Positions 25,524 to 34,847 of a stretch of 64,000 nt of DNA are shown in pieces. The DNA lies in contig NZ_JBPKBH010000030.1 of the NCBI RefSeq assembly GCF_051388915.1, positions 1 to 64,000 of the forward strand. Reading direction: 5' to 3'. The position numbers were made by a program, and so were the translations under genes. Origin of the DNA: Yinghuangia sp051388915. GTDB taxonomy: Bacteria > Actinomycetota > Actinomycetes > Streptomycetales > Streptomycetaceae. The notes under the pieces were generated by a model. The model was not told where the DNA came from, did not search any database, and worked only from the letters and a program-made list of their open reading frames with translations. Each line of letters opens with the position of its first letter. Within the stretch, counting starts at the first letter, position 1.

Positions 25524-27888
25524 ATGGACGCAGGGACGGGCACCGGCACGGGCGGCGGGGGGGGGGAGGGGGGGGGGAGGGGGANNNNNNNNNNNNNNNN
25601 NNNNNNNNNNNNNNNNNNNNNNNNNNNNNNNNNNNNNNNNNNNNNNNNNNNNNNNNNNNNNNNNNNNNNNNNNNNNNNNNNNNNNNNNNNNNNNNNCCGG
25701 TACCGGTACGAGGACGGGGCCGGGGGCGGCGCCGCCGGGCACGGGTAGGCGGCGCTCGGGACCCCGGCCGTGGGTCTGGGGCGTGCTGACACTGTGGGTG
25801 GTCCTGGCCGCCGCGCTGGTGCCGCTCGCCGGCAAGCTCGGGGACGTGCAGAAGGACGAGGTCGTCTCGTACCTGCCGGACAGCGCGCAGTCCACGGACG
25901 TGGCCCGCGTGGTGGCGGACATGCCCGGCGGCGACACCACCGACATTTCGGTGGTCTACCACCGCGACGGCGGCCTGACCGCCGACGACCGGGCCGCGGC
26001 CGCCGCGCAGGCGGGCGAGATCGCCGCGCGGTTCGAGACGATCGGCGGTGTCGGGGCGCCCGCCGCGTCGGCCGACGGGCAGACTCTCGTCTACGCGTTC
26101 CAGATCGCCGAGTCGGCCGGCGAGCCGGGCGAGGTCGTGCCCGACATCCGCGAGGTGACGGACCGTCATGCGGCGGGCCTGGACGTGCTGGTGGGCGGCC
26201 CGGGCGGTACCGACGCGGACATGGACGAGGTCTTCTCCTCGATCGACGGCACGCTGATGATCGCGACGCTGCTGGTCGTGACGGTGCTGCTGATCCTCAC
26301 GTACCGCAGCCCCTTCCTGTGGCTGGTCCCGCTCGTGTGCGTCGGCGTCGCGGAGGTCGCCACGCGCGCGGTGGTGTACCTGCTGGTCGAGGTGGGCGAC
26401 CTTACGGTGACGGGGCAGAGCGGCGGCATCATGACGGTGCTGGTGTTCGGCGCCGGGACCGACTACGCGCTGCTGCTGATCGCCCGCTACCGGGACGAAC
26501 TGCGGCGCACCGAGCGGCCGTTCGATGCCATGGTGAAGTCGCTGCGCGGCTGCGGGCCGGCGCTGCTCGCTTCGGCCGGGACCGTCGTCGCGGGCCTGCT
26601 GTGCCTGCTCGCGGCGGACATGAACAACCTGCGCGGGCTCGGCCCGGTCGGCGCGGTGGCCGTCGTGTGCGCGCTCGCGGTGATGACGACGCTGCTGCCC
26701 GCTCTGCTGGTGCTGCTGGGGCGGCGGGTGTTCTGGCCGCTGATCCCGGCGTTCGGCAGCGCTCCGCGGGCCAAGCGCAGCGCGTACGCCCGCATCGGCG
26801 CGCAGGTCGTGCGGCGCCCGGTCGGCATACTTGTGCTCGGCACCGTGCTGCTCGGCGCGCTCGCGCTCGGCACCATGAAGCTGCCCGGCGACCTGCACAT
26901 GGCCGACAGCTTCACCGAGAAGCCGGACTCGGTCGTCGCGGCGCAGACGCTCGCCGAGGCGTTCCCGGAGCGTGCCAGCCAGCCGATCGCGGTGGTCGCC
27001 CGCACCGACCGCGCCGACGAGGCGCAGCGGGTCGCGGAGGGCGCCCAGGGCGTGGCCGACGTGGCGCGCGGGCGTTCCGCGGACGGCTGGACGGAATTCT
27101 CCGTCTTCGCCACCGACCGGCCCGAGTCCGCGGGCGAGGAGGCCACGATCGAGCGGCTGCGCGGCGCGCTCGGCGGGATCGGCGGCGCGGAGGCCGCGGT
27201 CGGCGGGCCGACGGCCGAGGGCATGGACAAGCACACCGCGACCTCGCGCGACCAGAAGGTCGTCGTGCCGCTCGTGCTCGCGGCGGTCCTGCTGATCCTG
27301 ATCCTGCTGCTGCGCGGCCTGGTCGCGCCGCTGATGCTGGTGGCCGCCGTCGCGCTGGTGTGGGCCGCGTCGCTGGGCATCGGCGCCCTGGTCTTCGAGC
27401 CGGTCTTCGGCTTCGAGGGCGCGGACCCGGGGCTGCCGCTGCTGAGCTTCGTGTTCCTGGTCGCGCTGGGCGTCGACTACGGCATCTTCCTGCTGCACCG
27501 CATGCGCGAGGAGGCCCTCTCGGGCACGCCCTCGGACCGGACCGTCGTGCCCGCGCTGACCGCCACGGGCGGGGTCATCGCCTCCGCCGGGTTCGTGCTG
27601 GCCGCGACGTTCTCGGTGCTGACCGTGCTGCCGCTGGTGATCCTGGTCGAACTGGGCTTCGTGGTCGCGGTCGGCGTGCTCCTGGACACCTTCGTGGTGC
27701 GGACGTTCCTCGTCACCTCCGCGAGCGCGGTGCTCGGTCGGCGCGTGTGGTGGCCGGGCGCGCTGGCGAAGGCGGACGCCGCGCCGCCCGCGGACCCGGC
27801 CGACGGGGACGGTTCCGGGCGCTCCGGCGGCCCCGGGGCCACCGGGCCGGGCGGGCGCGAGGACACATCGCCGATGATGGCCGGATGA
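25524..27888 (+). CDS. MMPL/RND family transporter, interrupted by an assembly gap
   Basis: An MMPL-type RND exporter of lipids or drugs. Certain coding starts right of the gap. Reading from 25699, the frame gives GTGTRTGPGAAPP, then RPWVWGVLTLWVVLAAALVP, the usual first transmembrane helix. Left of the gap, ATG 25524 has GGGAGG upstream and opens with MDAGTGTGTGGGGG, the same Gly/Thr-rich style, so I propose it as the true start. The two parts join in frame only if the missing length is a multiple of three, not the 112 shown. Two MMPL halves are present, with six-helix bundles around GAGTDYALLLIARYR and GVDYGIFLLHRMR. The stop overlaps the kinase start as ATGA. Confidence 0.8.
25585..25696. 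other. Assembly gap inside a poly-G tract
   Basis: 112 Ns directly after an almost pure G run (25556-25583). The gap falls in the presumed Gly-coding N-terminus of the MMPL gene. Sequencing failure in a G-rich, possibly quadruplex-forming, repeat is the likely cause. Confidence 0.95.
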
Positions 27889-29105
27889 ACCGGCAACCTC
27901 GGAAACCGAGCGGGGTGTCCGTCCCGAACCGGACGGACACCCTGCTCGCCGTGGCCGTCGCGGTGCTCTGCGCGGCGGTCGCGGTCGCCGCGCCCGGCAG
28001 CCGCCCGACCGATCCGCTCGCGATGGTGCTGCTGCTGGCCGCGAGCGCGACCCTGCCGTGGCGCCGCCAACGGCCCGGCCTGGTGCTGCTGCTCGTGGTG
28101 GTGCTGACCGTGCCGTTCCACATGATGGACTACCGGCACGAGGCCGCCTCGCCGATCGCGCTGGTCGCGCTGGCGACCTTCTCGGCGAGTGTGGCCCGTA
28201 CGAAGGCGCTGGTCGGCGGACTCGTCGTGGTCGTGCTCGTGCTGGTCATCATGGGCGTGGTCCAGGACGGCGAGATCAGCGGCGACCACCTGGGCGCCGT
28301 CGGCTGGGTGTTCTTCTCCGCGGTCGCGGGCCAGGCGTGGCGCTGGCACGCGGCCTACGTCGCGTCGATCATCGACCGGGCCGAACGCGCCGAGCGCAGC
28401 CGCGAGGAGGAGGCCCGCCGCCGGGTCGCCGAGGAGCGCGTGCGCATCGCCCGGGACCTGCACGACCTGCTCGCGCACAGCATCACGCTCATCGGCGTGC
28501 AGGCCGGGGTCGCGGCCCACCTGGCCCGGCAGCCGGAGCCGGACGGCGAGGTCCTGGCCGCGGCGCTGGAGACCATCGCGGACGGTTGCCGGGCGGCGCG
28601 GGCGGAGGTGCGCTCGACCCTGACCGTGCTGCGCGAGCCGGGCGAGGCGCCGGACCAGGGCGCGGTGCCGGGGCTGGCCGGGGTGGGGGACCTGGCGGAG
28701 TCGGTGCGCGGCGCCGGGGTCGACGTCGTCGTACGGGTGGACGCCGACGCGGAGGCCGACGAGGAGGCGCCTGCGGTGGGCGTCGCGGCGTACCGGATCG
28801 TGCAGGAGGCGCTCACCAACGTGGTGCGGCACGCGGCGGCGTCGCGCGTCACGGTGGACGCGGTGCGCGAGGACGGCGTCCTGCGCCTGACCGTCGCCGA
28901 CGACGGCCGCGGCGCAGCCGCCGCGGCGACCGAACCGGCGGACGGCTCGGGCGGCTTCGGCATCCTCGGCATGGCCGAGCGGGCCCGCAGCGTGGGCGGC
29001 ACGCTGACCGCCGAGCCGGGGGACACCGGCGGATTCACCGTACGTGCGGTTCTGCCGCTGCCCGCCGCGACCGTGCCCGCTCCCGTCACACCGGAGGCAT
29101 CGTGA
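27885..29105 (+). CDS. Sensor histidine kinase (HisKA_3 type)
   Basis: A 406-residue kinase with about five transmembrane helices in residues 17-158. A HisKA_3 domain carries H193 in ARDLHDLLAHSITLIGVQAG. The HATPase has N box QEALTNVVRHAAASRV and G boxes DDGRG and GGFGILGMAERARSVGG. It is the middle gene of a tight MMPL-HK-RR operon with 4-base overlaps at both ends, so it likely senses membrane stress or the exported compound and controls the transporter. Confidence 0.93.
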   Translation: MNRQPRKPSGVSVPNRTDTLLAVAVAVLCAAVAVAAPGSRPTDPLAMVLLLAASATLPWRRQRPGLVLLLVVVLTVPFHMMDYRHEAASPIALVALATFSASVARTKALVGGLVVVVLVLVIMGVVQDGEISGDHLGAVGWVFFSAVAGQAWRWHAAYVASIIDRAERAERSREEEARRRVAEERVRIARDLHDLLAHSITLIGVQAGVAAHLARQPEPDGEVLAAALETIADGCRAARAEVRSTLTVLREPGEAPDQGAVPGLAGVGDLAESVRGAGVDVVVRVDADAEADEEAPAVGVAAYRIVQEALTNVVRHAAASRVTVDAVREDGVLRLTVADDGRGAAAAATEPADGSGGFGILGMAERARSVGGTLTAEPGDTGGFTVRAVLPLPAATVPAPVTPEAS

Positions 29106-29794
29106 CCACCCTGCGCGTCCTGCTCGCCGACGACCAGCACCTGGTGCGGGCGGCGTTCTCCATGCTGGTCGACTCGGCCCCGGACATGGCCGTCGCGGGC
29201 CAGGCCGAAGACGGCCACCGGGCCCTCGAACTCACCCGCGAGCTGCGGCCGGACGTGGTCGTCATGGACATCCGCATGCCGGGGCTCGACGGGATCGAGG
29301 CCACCCGGCGCATCGCGGACGACCCGGAGCTCGGTGAGGTCCGGGTGCTGGTGCTGACGACGTTCGACGACGACGAAAGCGTGCTGGCGGCGCTGCGCGC
29401 GGGGGCCGCGGGGTTCCTCGTCAAGGACACCCGGCCCGCCGAACTCCTGGACGCCATCAGGGTGGTGGCGGCCGGCGACGCGCTGCTGTCGCCCGGGCCC
29501 ACGGCACGCCTGGTGGCGCGGGTCGTCCGGCTGCCGGAGACGGTCGCCCCGCCGCTGGCGGCGGGGTCCGCGCTGGTCGCGGAACTGTCGGCGCGCGAGC
29601 GCGAGGTGCTGGCGCTCGTGGGCCGCGGGATGAACAACGCCGAGATCGGCGGCGTGCTGGGGCTGAGCCCCCTGACGGTGAAGACGCACGTGAGCCGAAT
29701 ACTCGGCAAGCTGGGCATCCGCGACCGGCCGCAACTCGTCGTCACGGCCTACGAGTCGGGCTTGGTGCGGCCGGGGGACGCGGCGGCGGACTGA
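29102..29794 (+). CDS. NarL/LuxR-type response regulator
   Basis: A 230-residue response regulator. The receiver has D10/D11 and phosphoacceptor D56 in VVMDIRMPGLDG; the LuxR HTH reads LSAREREVLALVGRGMNNAEI. The GTG start overlaps the kinase stop. It is the last gene of the MMPL operon. Confidence 0.93.
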   Translation: MTTLRVLLADDQHLVRAAFSMLVDSAPDMAVAGQAEDGHRALELTRELRPDVVVMDIRMPGLDGIEATRRIADDPELGEVRVLVLTTFDDDESVLAALRAGAAGFLVKDTRPAELLDAIRVVAAGDALLSPGPTARLVARVVRLPETVAPPLAAGSALVAELSAREREVLALVGRGMNNAEIGGVLGLSPLTVKTHVSRILGKLGIRDRPQLVVTAYESGLVRPGDAAAD

Positions 29795-29929
29795 ACGGGC
29801 GTACCACGTCGCGGCGAACTCGACGCTGGTTCACCCACCACCTGCACCACGACGCCGCCGGCAAACCTGTGTTCGACAGGCGGTTTCGCACGGAGTGCGC
29901 GGACTGAGCGGGCATTGCGGGCGGGCACT

Positions 29930-29957
29930 GCGGCCGGTCGAGGTTGCGTCCGGCCGC
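29930..29957 (-). terminator. Hairpin downstream of the TetR gene
   Basis: GCGGCCGG (29930-29937) and CCGGCCGC (29950-29957) with a 12-base loop, just after the TetR stop at 29969 on the minus strand. A small second hairpin, CCTGT-N5-ACAGG, lies at 29866-29880 on the side of the plus-strand response regulator. Confidence 0.5.
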
Positions 29958-29968
29958 GGTTCGGCCGG

Positions 29969-30622
29969 TCACGGTTTCGGGAGGTAGGCGCGCAGGAACA
30001 CCTCCAGGCCGGCGTCCACGATGTGGTCGATGTCGGCGTCCGGAATCGGCACCGCGCCCAGGAAGGTCCGGGTCGACACCTCCGTGCCGGTCAGCAGCAC
30101 GAAGTGCATGGCCGCACGCCGCGGGTCGGTGATCTCCAGCAGCCCCTTCTCGCCGAGTTCCGCGAACCGCCCGGCCAGCGCGGCGTTGACGGGGCGGGGA
30201 CCGGCGTCCTGCCAGGCCTCCAGCACTTCGCGGGGGAGGTGCCCCGCCTCGGCCTGGATCTGGCGTACCAGCGCGAAGTGCTCGGAGAACGCGGTGCCGG
30301 CGGTCGCGTACTCGCGGGCGAAGGCGCGCAGGTCCGCGGCCAGGTCGGTGATCTTGGCGAAGTGCCGGTCGATCTGCGCGATGTGCGCGTCGCGGACGCG
30401 GGACGCGCTTTCCCTGATGAGCGTGCGGAACAGCTCGTCCTTGTCCGCGAAGTGGTTGTAGATGGTGCGCGTCGAGACCCCGGCCTCCTTGGCGATCTCG
30501 CCGATGCTGCCGCGCGTGTAGCCCTCCCGCGCGAAGACCGTCAGCGCCCCGCGCAGCACCGCCTGGCGCTTCTCCAGCAGCCCGCGCCGGGGGCGTGCCG
30601 CGGCCTCGTCGATACCGGTCAT
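29969..30622 (-). CDS. TetR/AcrR family transcriptional regulator
   Basis: A 217-residue TetR regulator. The HTH spans about residues 17-62, with GSIGEIAKEAGVSTRTIYNHFADKDELF. The C-terminal ligand domain resembles the AefR-like class (HALVRQIQAEAGHLP-like segment and a C-terminal GLEVFLRAYL). The ATG at 30622 has GGGAGAG upstream. It is divergent from the FMN reductase; two tandem copies of a 16-base operator lie in between, so it probably represses the reductase-MFS pair and itself. Confidence 0.9.
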   Translation of the reverse strand: MTGIDEAAARPRRGLLEKRQAVLRGALTVFAREGYTRGSIGEIAKEAGVSTRTIYNHFADKDELFRTLIRESASRVRDAHIAQIDRHFAKITDLAADLRAFAREYATAGTAFSEHFALVRQIQAEAGHLPREVLEAWQDAGPRPVNAALAGRFAELGEKGLLEITDPRRAAMHFVLLTGTEVSTRTFLGAVPIPDADIDHIVDAGLEVFLRAYLPKP

Positions 30623-30645
30623 GCGCGCTCTCCCTCGAAGAAAGT

Positions 30646-30682
30646 TGCAATGGTCGTTGTAATTCGTGCAATGCACGTTGTA
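30646..30682. promoter_or_regulatory. Paired TetR operators, 21 bases apart
   Basis: TGCAATGGTCGTTGTA (30646-30661) and TGCAATGCACGTTGTA (30667-30682) differ only at the two central bases. Each is a near-palindrome of the form TGCAAnGnnCnTTGnA. The 21-base phasing puts both on the same face of the helix, fitting two cooperatively bound TetR dimers over the divergent promoters. Confidence 0.75.
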
Positions 30683-30827
30683 CTTTACCTGTGTCGGGTC
30701 GCTTGTGGGAGCGGAAACCGGCAAAACCCCGTGTTTTGTGACAAGCAGCGTGCGGCGACCTCCGCCGAGCCATCCGGCAGCGCCACCCGACACAAGGCAC
30801 CGACACAGGAACCCAAGGAGACAAGCC

Positions 30828-31448
30828 ATGCCGGTCACCACCACTGCCGCCACCGCCGCCGCGCCGCTCGTCCGCACCCCGATGCGCCTCGCGGTGATCG
30901 TCGGCAGCAACCGCGACGGACGCTTCGCACCCGTCGTCGCCGACTGGGCCGTGCGCGAGGCCCGCGCATACGGCGCATGGGAGGTCGACGTGATAGACGT
31001 CGCCACCACCCCCCTTCCGTCCGCCATCGAAGTGCCGGGCATGTCGGAGGCGCGCGAGGTGGCGGAGCTGGGCGCACGCCTGGCGGCGGCCGACGCCTTC
31101 GTCGTCGTCACTCCCGAGTACAACCACAGTTTCCCGGCCGCTCTCAAGCACATGATCGACCTGTTCCGCGATGAGTGGCGGGCCAAGCCGGTCGGGTTCG
31201 TGTCGTACGGCGGCATGGGCGGCGGGCTGCGGGCCGTCGAGCAGTTGCGCCTGGTCTTCGCCGAACTGCACGCGGTCGGCATGCGCGACAGCATCAGCTT
31301 CCACATGGCCTGGGAGCGGTTCGACGAGGAGGGCCGCCCGGTCGACGCCGAGGGCTGCGCGTCCGCGGCCAAGGGCATGCTCGCGCAGTTGGAGTGGTGG
31401 AGCCGGACGCTCCTCGAAGCCCGTGCGGCCCGCCCGTACGACGTCTGA
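30828..31448 (+). CDS. NADPH-dependent FMN reductase family protein
   Basis: A 206-residue flavodoxin-like reductase. The FMN phosphate loop is VIVGSNRDGRFAPVVADW, and the second FMN-contact motif is TPEYNHSFPAALKHMIDLF. Such enzymes reduce FMN, quinones or azo/nitro compounds. AAGGAG lies 7 bases before ATG 30828. It is controlled, by position, by the divergent TetR with two operators. The MFS gene follows 80 bases downstream, suggesting a detoxification operon. Confidence 0.9.
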   Translation: MPVTTTAATAAAPLVRTPMRLAVIVGSNRDGRFAPVVADWAVREARAYGAWEVDVIDVATTPLPSAIEVPGMSEAREVAELGARLAAADAFVVVTPEYNHSFPAALKHMIDLFRDEWRAKPVGFVSYGGMGGGLRAVEQLRLVFAELHAVGMRDSISFHMAWERFDEEGRPVDAEGCASAAKGMLAQLEWWSRTLLEARAARPYDV

Positions 31449-31528
31449 GCCGGTCGGAATCGACGCGAACCCGCTTGCCCACGTGTCCCGAGCGCCCCCG
31501 CGCCCGCCCGCCGCCGAGGAGCCCTGCC

Positions 31529-33109
31529 ATGCGCCGCGCCGCCAACTCCCTTGAACCCAAGTCCTCTTCCACCACCGCCACGAGCCGTGCCGGGTTCGCG
31601 GTGACACTCGCCGTCGTCCTGTTCGGCTACCTCGTACTGCCGATGTCGATGTCCGGCGCCACTGTCGCGGTCCGCCGCATCGGCACCGACCTCGGCGCGT
31701 CCGGCGCGTCCCTGCAATGGGTCGTGACCGGCTACTTCCTCGCCGCCTCCTCCTTCATGCTGGTCACCGGCTCACTGGGCGACCTCTACGGCCGCCGCCG
31801 CGTCTACCGGCTGGGGGCGGTCGTCTACGGGGCGGGAAACCTCGGCGCCGTGTTCGCCCCGAACATCCTTCTGCTGGACGCCACGCGCACGCTGACCGGC
31901 ATCGGCGCCGCGGGCGTCATGGCGGGAGGCGGGGCGATCCTCGCGACCACGTTCACGGGCCCCGCACGTACCAAAGCCTTTGCGGCCATGGGCAGCATGG
32001 CCGGGGTCGGCCTGGCGGTCGGCCCGACGGCGGCCGGGTGGCTGGTCGAATCGCTGGGCTGGCGCGCGATGTTCGGCCTGTTCGGGGCCGCGGGCCTGGC
32101 GCTGTTCGCCGGGGCGTGGGCGCTCACCGAGTCGCGTGCCGAAGCCAAGCCGCGGCTGGACCGGTCCGGGATCGTGCTGTTCATCACGGGCCTGGCGCTG
32201 GCCATGTTCGCGATCACCCAGGGCGCGCAGGCGGGTTGGGGCAGCTCGCAGGTGCTGGCCCCGGGAATCGCGGGGATCGTGCTGCTCGGTGCGTTCGTCG
32301 TCGTGGAACGGCGCGTCGCACGGCGCGGCGAACGGCCCCTGCTCGACCTGTCGCTGGTCGCCAACCGCCGGTTCGGCGGGTGGCTGCTCGCGGCGATGGC
32401 CGGGGGCGTCTCGTTCGGCGGCATGCTGGCCAACCTGCCGACCTACCTCCAGGGCGCGAACGGGCTCTCGTCGGGCGACGCGGGTCTGGTCATGCTCATG
32501 CCGACGTTGCCGATCCTGATCCTCCCCGCGATCGGCGGCCGGCTGGTCACCAAGGGCGTGCCGCCGCGTGCGCTGGTCGCCTTCGCCCTGCTGCTGGCGG
32601 CCACCGGGAACCTGTGGCTGACCGTGCTGCACCCCGGCATCGGCGCCGCCGGGCTGGCCGGGCCGCTGGTGATGATCGGCTCGGGCCAGGGGCTGGTCGC
32701 GGGCGTCATCGACGCCCAGGCGATGAGCGCGGTGGCGCCCGAACGCACGGGCATGGCAGCCGGGTTGCTCAACACCGTGCGCGGCAGCACCCAGGCGCTG
32801 ACCATGGCGCTGTTCGGATCCGCGCTGATCACGCTTCTCGAACGCAGCCTCGGCTCGGCTCCGTCCGCGGCCCGCGTCGCCACCGGCGACATCCCGGACG
32901 GCCCGGCCGGCGCCCCGCTCGCCGACGCACTCACCGACGCCTGGCGGATCATCCTGCTGACCGTCGCCGCGCTGGTCGCCCTCGCCGCTGTCACGGTCTT
33001 CCGCCTCCTCCGCCCGGCGGTTGCGGCCCCCGAGCCCGCCGCCGTCCCGGAGACCGAGGCTCCCGTACGCCGCGAGGCCCGTACCCCGGTCGGCGCGAAC
33101 CGGAACTGA
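31529..33109 (+). CDS. MFS transporter (DHA2 family drug efflux type)
   Basis: A 526-residue 14-TM transporter. Motif A is LGDLYGRRRVYRLG, and a GPTAAGWLVESLGWRAMFGLF block follows the fifth helix. It probably exports a toxic compound handled by the preceding FMN reductase; both lie behind the TetR operators. The ATG at 31529 has GAGGAG upstream. A strong hairpin follows at 33120. Confidence 0.92.
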   Translation: MRRAANSLEPKSSSTTATSRAGFAVTLAVVLFGYLVLPMSMSGATVAVRRIGTDLGASGASLQWVVTGYFLAASSFMLVTGSLGDLYGRRRVYRLGAVVYGAGNLGAVFAPNILLLDATRTLTGIGAAGVMAGGGAILATTFTGPARTKAFAAMGSMAGVGLAVGPTAAGWLVESLGWRAMFGLFGAAGLALFAGAWALTESRAEAKPRLDRSGIVLFITGLALAMFAITQGAQAGWGSSQVLAPGIAGIVLLGAFVVVERRVARRGERPLLDLSLVANRRFGGWLLAAMAGGVSFGGMLANLPTYLQGANGLSSGDAGLVMLMPTLPILILPAIGGRLVTKGVPPRALVAFALLLAATGNLWLTVLHPGIGAAGLAGPLVMIGSGQGLVAGVIDAQAMSAVAPERTGMAAGLLNTVRGSTQALTMALFGSALITLLERSLGSAPSAARVATGDIPDGPAGAPLADALTDAWRIILLTVAALVALAAVTVFRLLRPAVAAPEPAAVPETEAPVRREARTPVGANRN

Positions 33110-33119
33110 GTACGACCGA

Positions 33120-33153
33120 GATGCGCCGCAGACCACTCCGTCTGCGGCGCATC
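33120..33153 (+). terminator. Terminator of the FMN reductase-MFS operon
   Basis: Perfect 13-bp arms, GATGCGCCGCAGA and TCTGCGGCGCATC, with an 8-base loop, beginning 11 bases after the MFS stop. Confidence 0.85.
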
Positions 33154-33251
33154 TTCCGGCGGGACCTGCGACGAGGTTTGGTGCGGTGCGGGGCACACAT
33201 TCGGTCAGTTGGGAGCCCAAGGTCGCGCACCGACCCGGATGATCGGGCGCG

Positions 33252-33257
33252 TAGCAT
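33252..33257 (+). promoter_or_regulatory. Leaderless-type -10 box (TAGCAT) for the second FMN reductase
   Basis: TAGCAT, 7 bases, then ATG 33265, with no ribosome-binding site between. Same layout as at 14812, 18754, 55795 and (minus strand) 58735. Confidence 0.55.
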
Positions 33258-33264
33258 CGGCTCC

Positions 33265-33855
33265 ATGTCGGAAGCCGTGCGAATTGCCCTCATAAGCGGG
33301 AGCCTGCGGGCGGATTCGGGGAGCACCGCGCTGCTCCGGACCGTCGCGGAGGTGGTCGAACCCGAAGTGGTCACGGCCCGCGTGTACTTCGGCATGGGGG
33401 CACTGCCGCACTTCAATCCGGACGACGACTTCGAGCCGCTGGACCCGGCGGTCGCGGAACTGCGCGGGTTGATCGCGGGTGCCGACGCGCTGTTGTTCAG
33501 CACGCCGGAGTACGCCGGTGGCCTGCCGGGCTCCTTCAAGAACCTGCTCGACTGGAGCGTGGGCGGCAACGAGATCGTGGACAAGCCGACAGCCTGGCTG
33601 AATCCGGCCGCGCCGGGACGGGCGGAAGGCGCTTATGCGGCGCTGCGCGTGGTCCTGGGCTACACCGGTGCGCGCGTTGTCGAGGAGGCGTGCGTACGCC
33701 TGCCGGTGCGGCGGGACGCGATCGACACGGAGGCCGGCACGGTGGCGGATCCCCGGGTACGCGAGGGGCTGCGGGACGCGGTGGCCGCGCTCGTCGCGGC
33801 GGTGAAGGCGGAGCGGCCCGCGGCCGACCCGTCCGCGGCGGGGAACCCCTGGTAG
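33265..33855 (+). CDS. NAD(P)H-dependent FMN reductase family protein
   Basis: A 196-residue flavodoxin-like reductase. The phosphate loop is ISGSLRADSGSTALL and the second FMN motif is TPEYAGGLPGSFKNLLDW. It is a paralogue of the reductase at 30828 in fold but clearly diverged. It is likely a one-gene unit with a leaderless start, separated from the MFS gene by a terminator. The electron acceptor is unknown. Confidence 0.9.
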   Translation: MSEAVRIALISGSLRADSGSTALLRTVAEVVEPEVVTARVYFGMGALPHFNPDDDFEPLDPAVAELRGLIAGADALLFSTPEYAGGLPGSFKNLLDWSVGGNEIVDKPTAWLNPAAPGRAEGAYAALRVVLGYTGARVVEEACVRLPVRRDAIDTEAGTVADPRVREGLRDAVAALVAAVKAERPAADPSAAGNPW

Positions 33856-33879
33856 GTCCGGCTCGGGAGTGCCGGAGGC

Positions 33880-34134
33880 CTACTTGCGGGCGGCGGCGAT
33901 GCGGCGGAGAGGCGGTTCGGTCTTGGGGGGTTGGCGGCGCGGCGGGAGCTCGTCGAGCAGGGCGGTCGCGGCCTCGGTGACGGCGCGGACGGCGCGTTCG
34001 AACGCCTCCTCGGTGCTCGCGCTGACCGACTGCACGCCGCTGATCTTGCGGACGAATTGACGGGCCGCGGCCTCGATCTCCTCAGGCGTCGCGGCGGGCT
34101 CCAGGCCCCTGAGCGTGGTGATGTTCCGGCACAT
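33880..34134 (-). CDS. DUF2277 family protein
   Basis: An 84-residue DUF2277 protein, recognised from the start MCRNITTLRGLEPAATPEEI and the conserved QFVRKISGV segment. Function unknown; members are widespread in actinobacteria. On the minus strand TACGCT lies 6 bases before the ATG (34146-34141), a leaderless pattern. It converges on the FMN reductase gene. Confidence 0.9.
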   Translation of the reverse strand: MCRNITTLRGLEPAATPEEIEAAARQFVRKISGVQSVSASTEEAFERAVRAVTEAATALLDELPPRRQPPKTEPPLRRIAAARK

Positions 34135-34240
34135 GGCCCCAGCGTAGGCACACCTCCCGACAAACCGGGCGTGGTGCGCGGCGACGGGGCGGGGCCGGTT
34201 GCGCCGCGTGCTTGCCGCCCCCGCCTTGCCGCCCCCGCTG

Positions 34241-34298
34241 TTGGCTCACCCGTCTTTGGCTCACCTGTCTTTGGCTCACCTGTCTTTGGCTCACCCTG
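34241..34298. repeat. 15-bp tandem repeat, about four copies
   Basis: Units TTGGCTCACCYGTCT at 34241-34255, 34256-34270 and 34271-34285, then a truncated fourth copy to about 34298. It lies between the DUF2277 start and the HxlR stop. GC is lower than the surroundings. Function unknown. Confidence 0.9.
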
Positions 34299-34358
34299 CG
34301 CGGGGTCGTCCGGCAGACGGGTCTCCGCCGCGGCGACAGTTCTTTCGGGGCCGTCCGG

Positions 34359-34838
34359 TTATTGCGCCAGCGGTCCCGCGGCGGACCAGCCGGGGGCGTG
34401 ACGGTGGGGACGGACGCTGCCGGGAGCGACCTCCTCGCCGCATTCGCGGCAGATGAGGACGGCGTCCAGCGCGTGGTCCTCGTGCCGGAAGACGACGGGC
34501 GGCGGGGCCTCCACCCAGCGGTCGCCCCAGGCGGCGAGGGTCTGGAGGACCGGTTGGAGCGCGCGGCCGGGCGGGGTGAGGTGGTACTCGAAGCGCGGCG
34601 GGCGGTCCTGGTACGGGCGCCGCTCCAGGATCCCGGCCGCCTCCAGGGCGCGCAGGCGCGTGGTCAGGATGTCGCGCGGGGCGCCGGTGTTGCGGGCGAT
34701 GGCGTCGAAGCGGCGGTTGCCGAGCAGGATTTCGCGTACCGCGAGCAGGGCCCACTTCTCGCCGACGAGGGCGAGTGCGGAGGCCACCGAGCAGGGGCGG
34801 CCGACCGTTCGGGGGCGGGCGATGCGCGGAGTTTCCAT
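34359..34838 (-). CDS. HxlR family transcriptional regulator
   Basis: A 159-residue HxlR-type winged-helix regulator. CSVASALALVGEKWALLAVREILLGNRRFDAI is the family signature, with recognition helix APRDILTTRLRALEAAGIL and wing RPPRFEYHLTPPGRAL. The C-terminal extension contains a CxxC (ICRECG) that could bind metal or sense redox. It is divergent from the thiolase gene; two operator-like copies lie between them. Confidence 0.92.
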   Translation of the reverse strand: METPRIARPRTVGRPCSVASALALVGEKWALLAVREILLGNRRFDAIARNTGAPRDILTTRLRALEAAGILERRPYQDRPPRFEYHLTPPGRALQPVLQTLAAWGDRWVEAPPPVVFRHEDHALDAVLICRECGEEVAPGSVRPHRHAPGWSAAGPLAQ

Positions 34839-34847
34839 GCGGACAAG

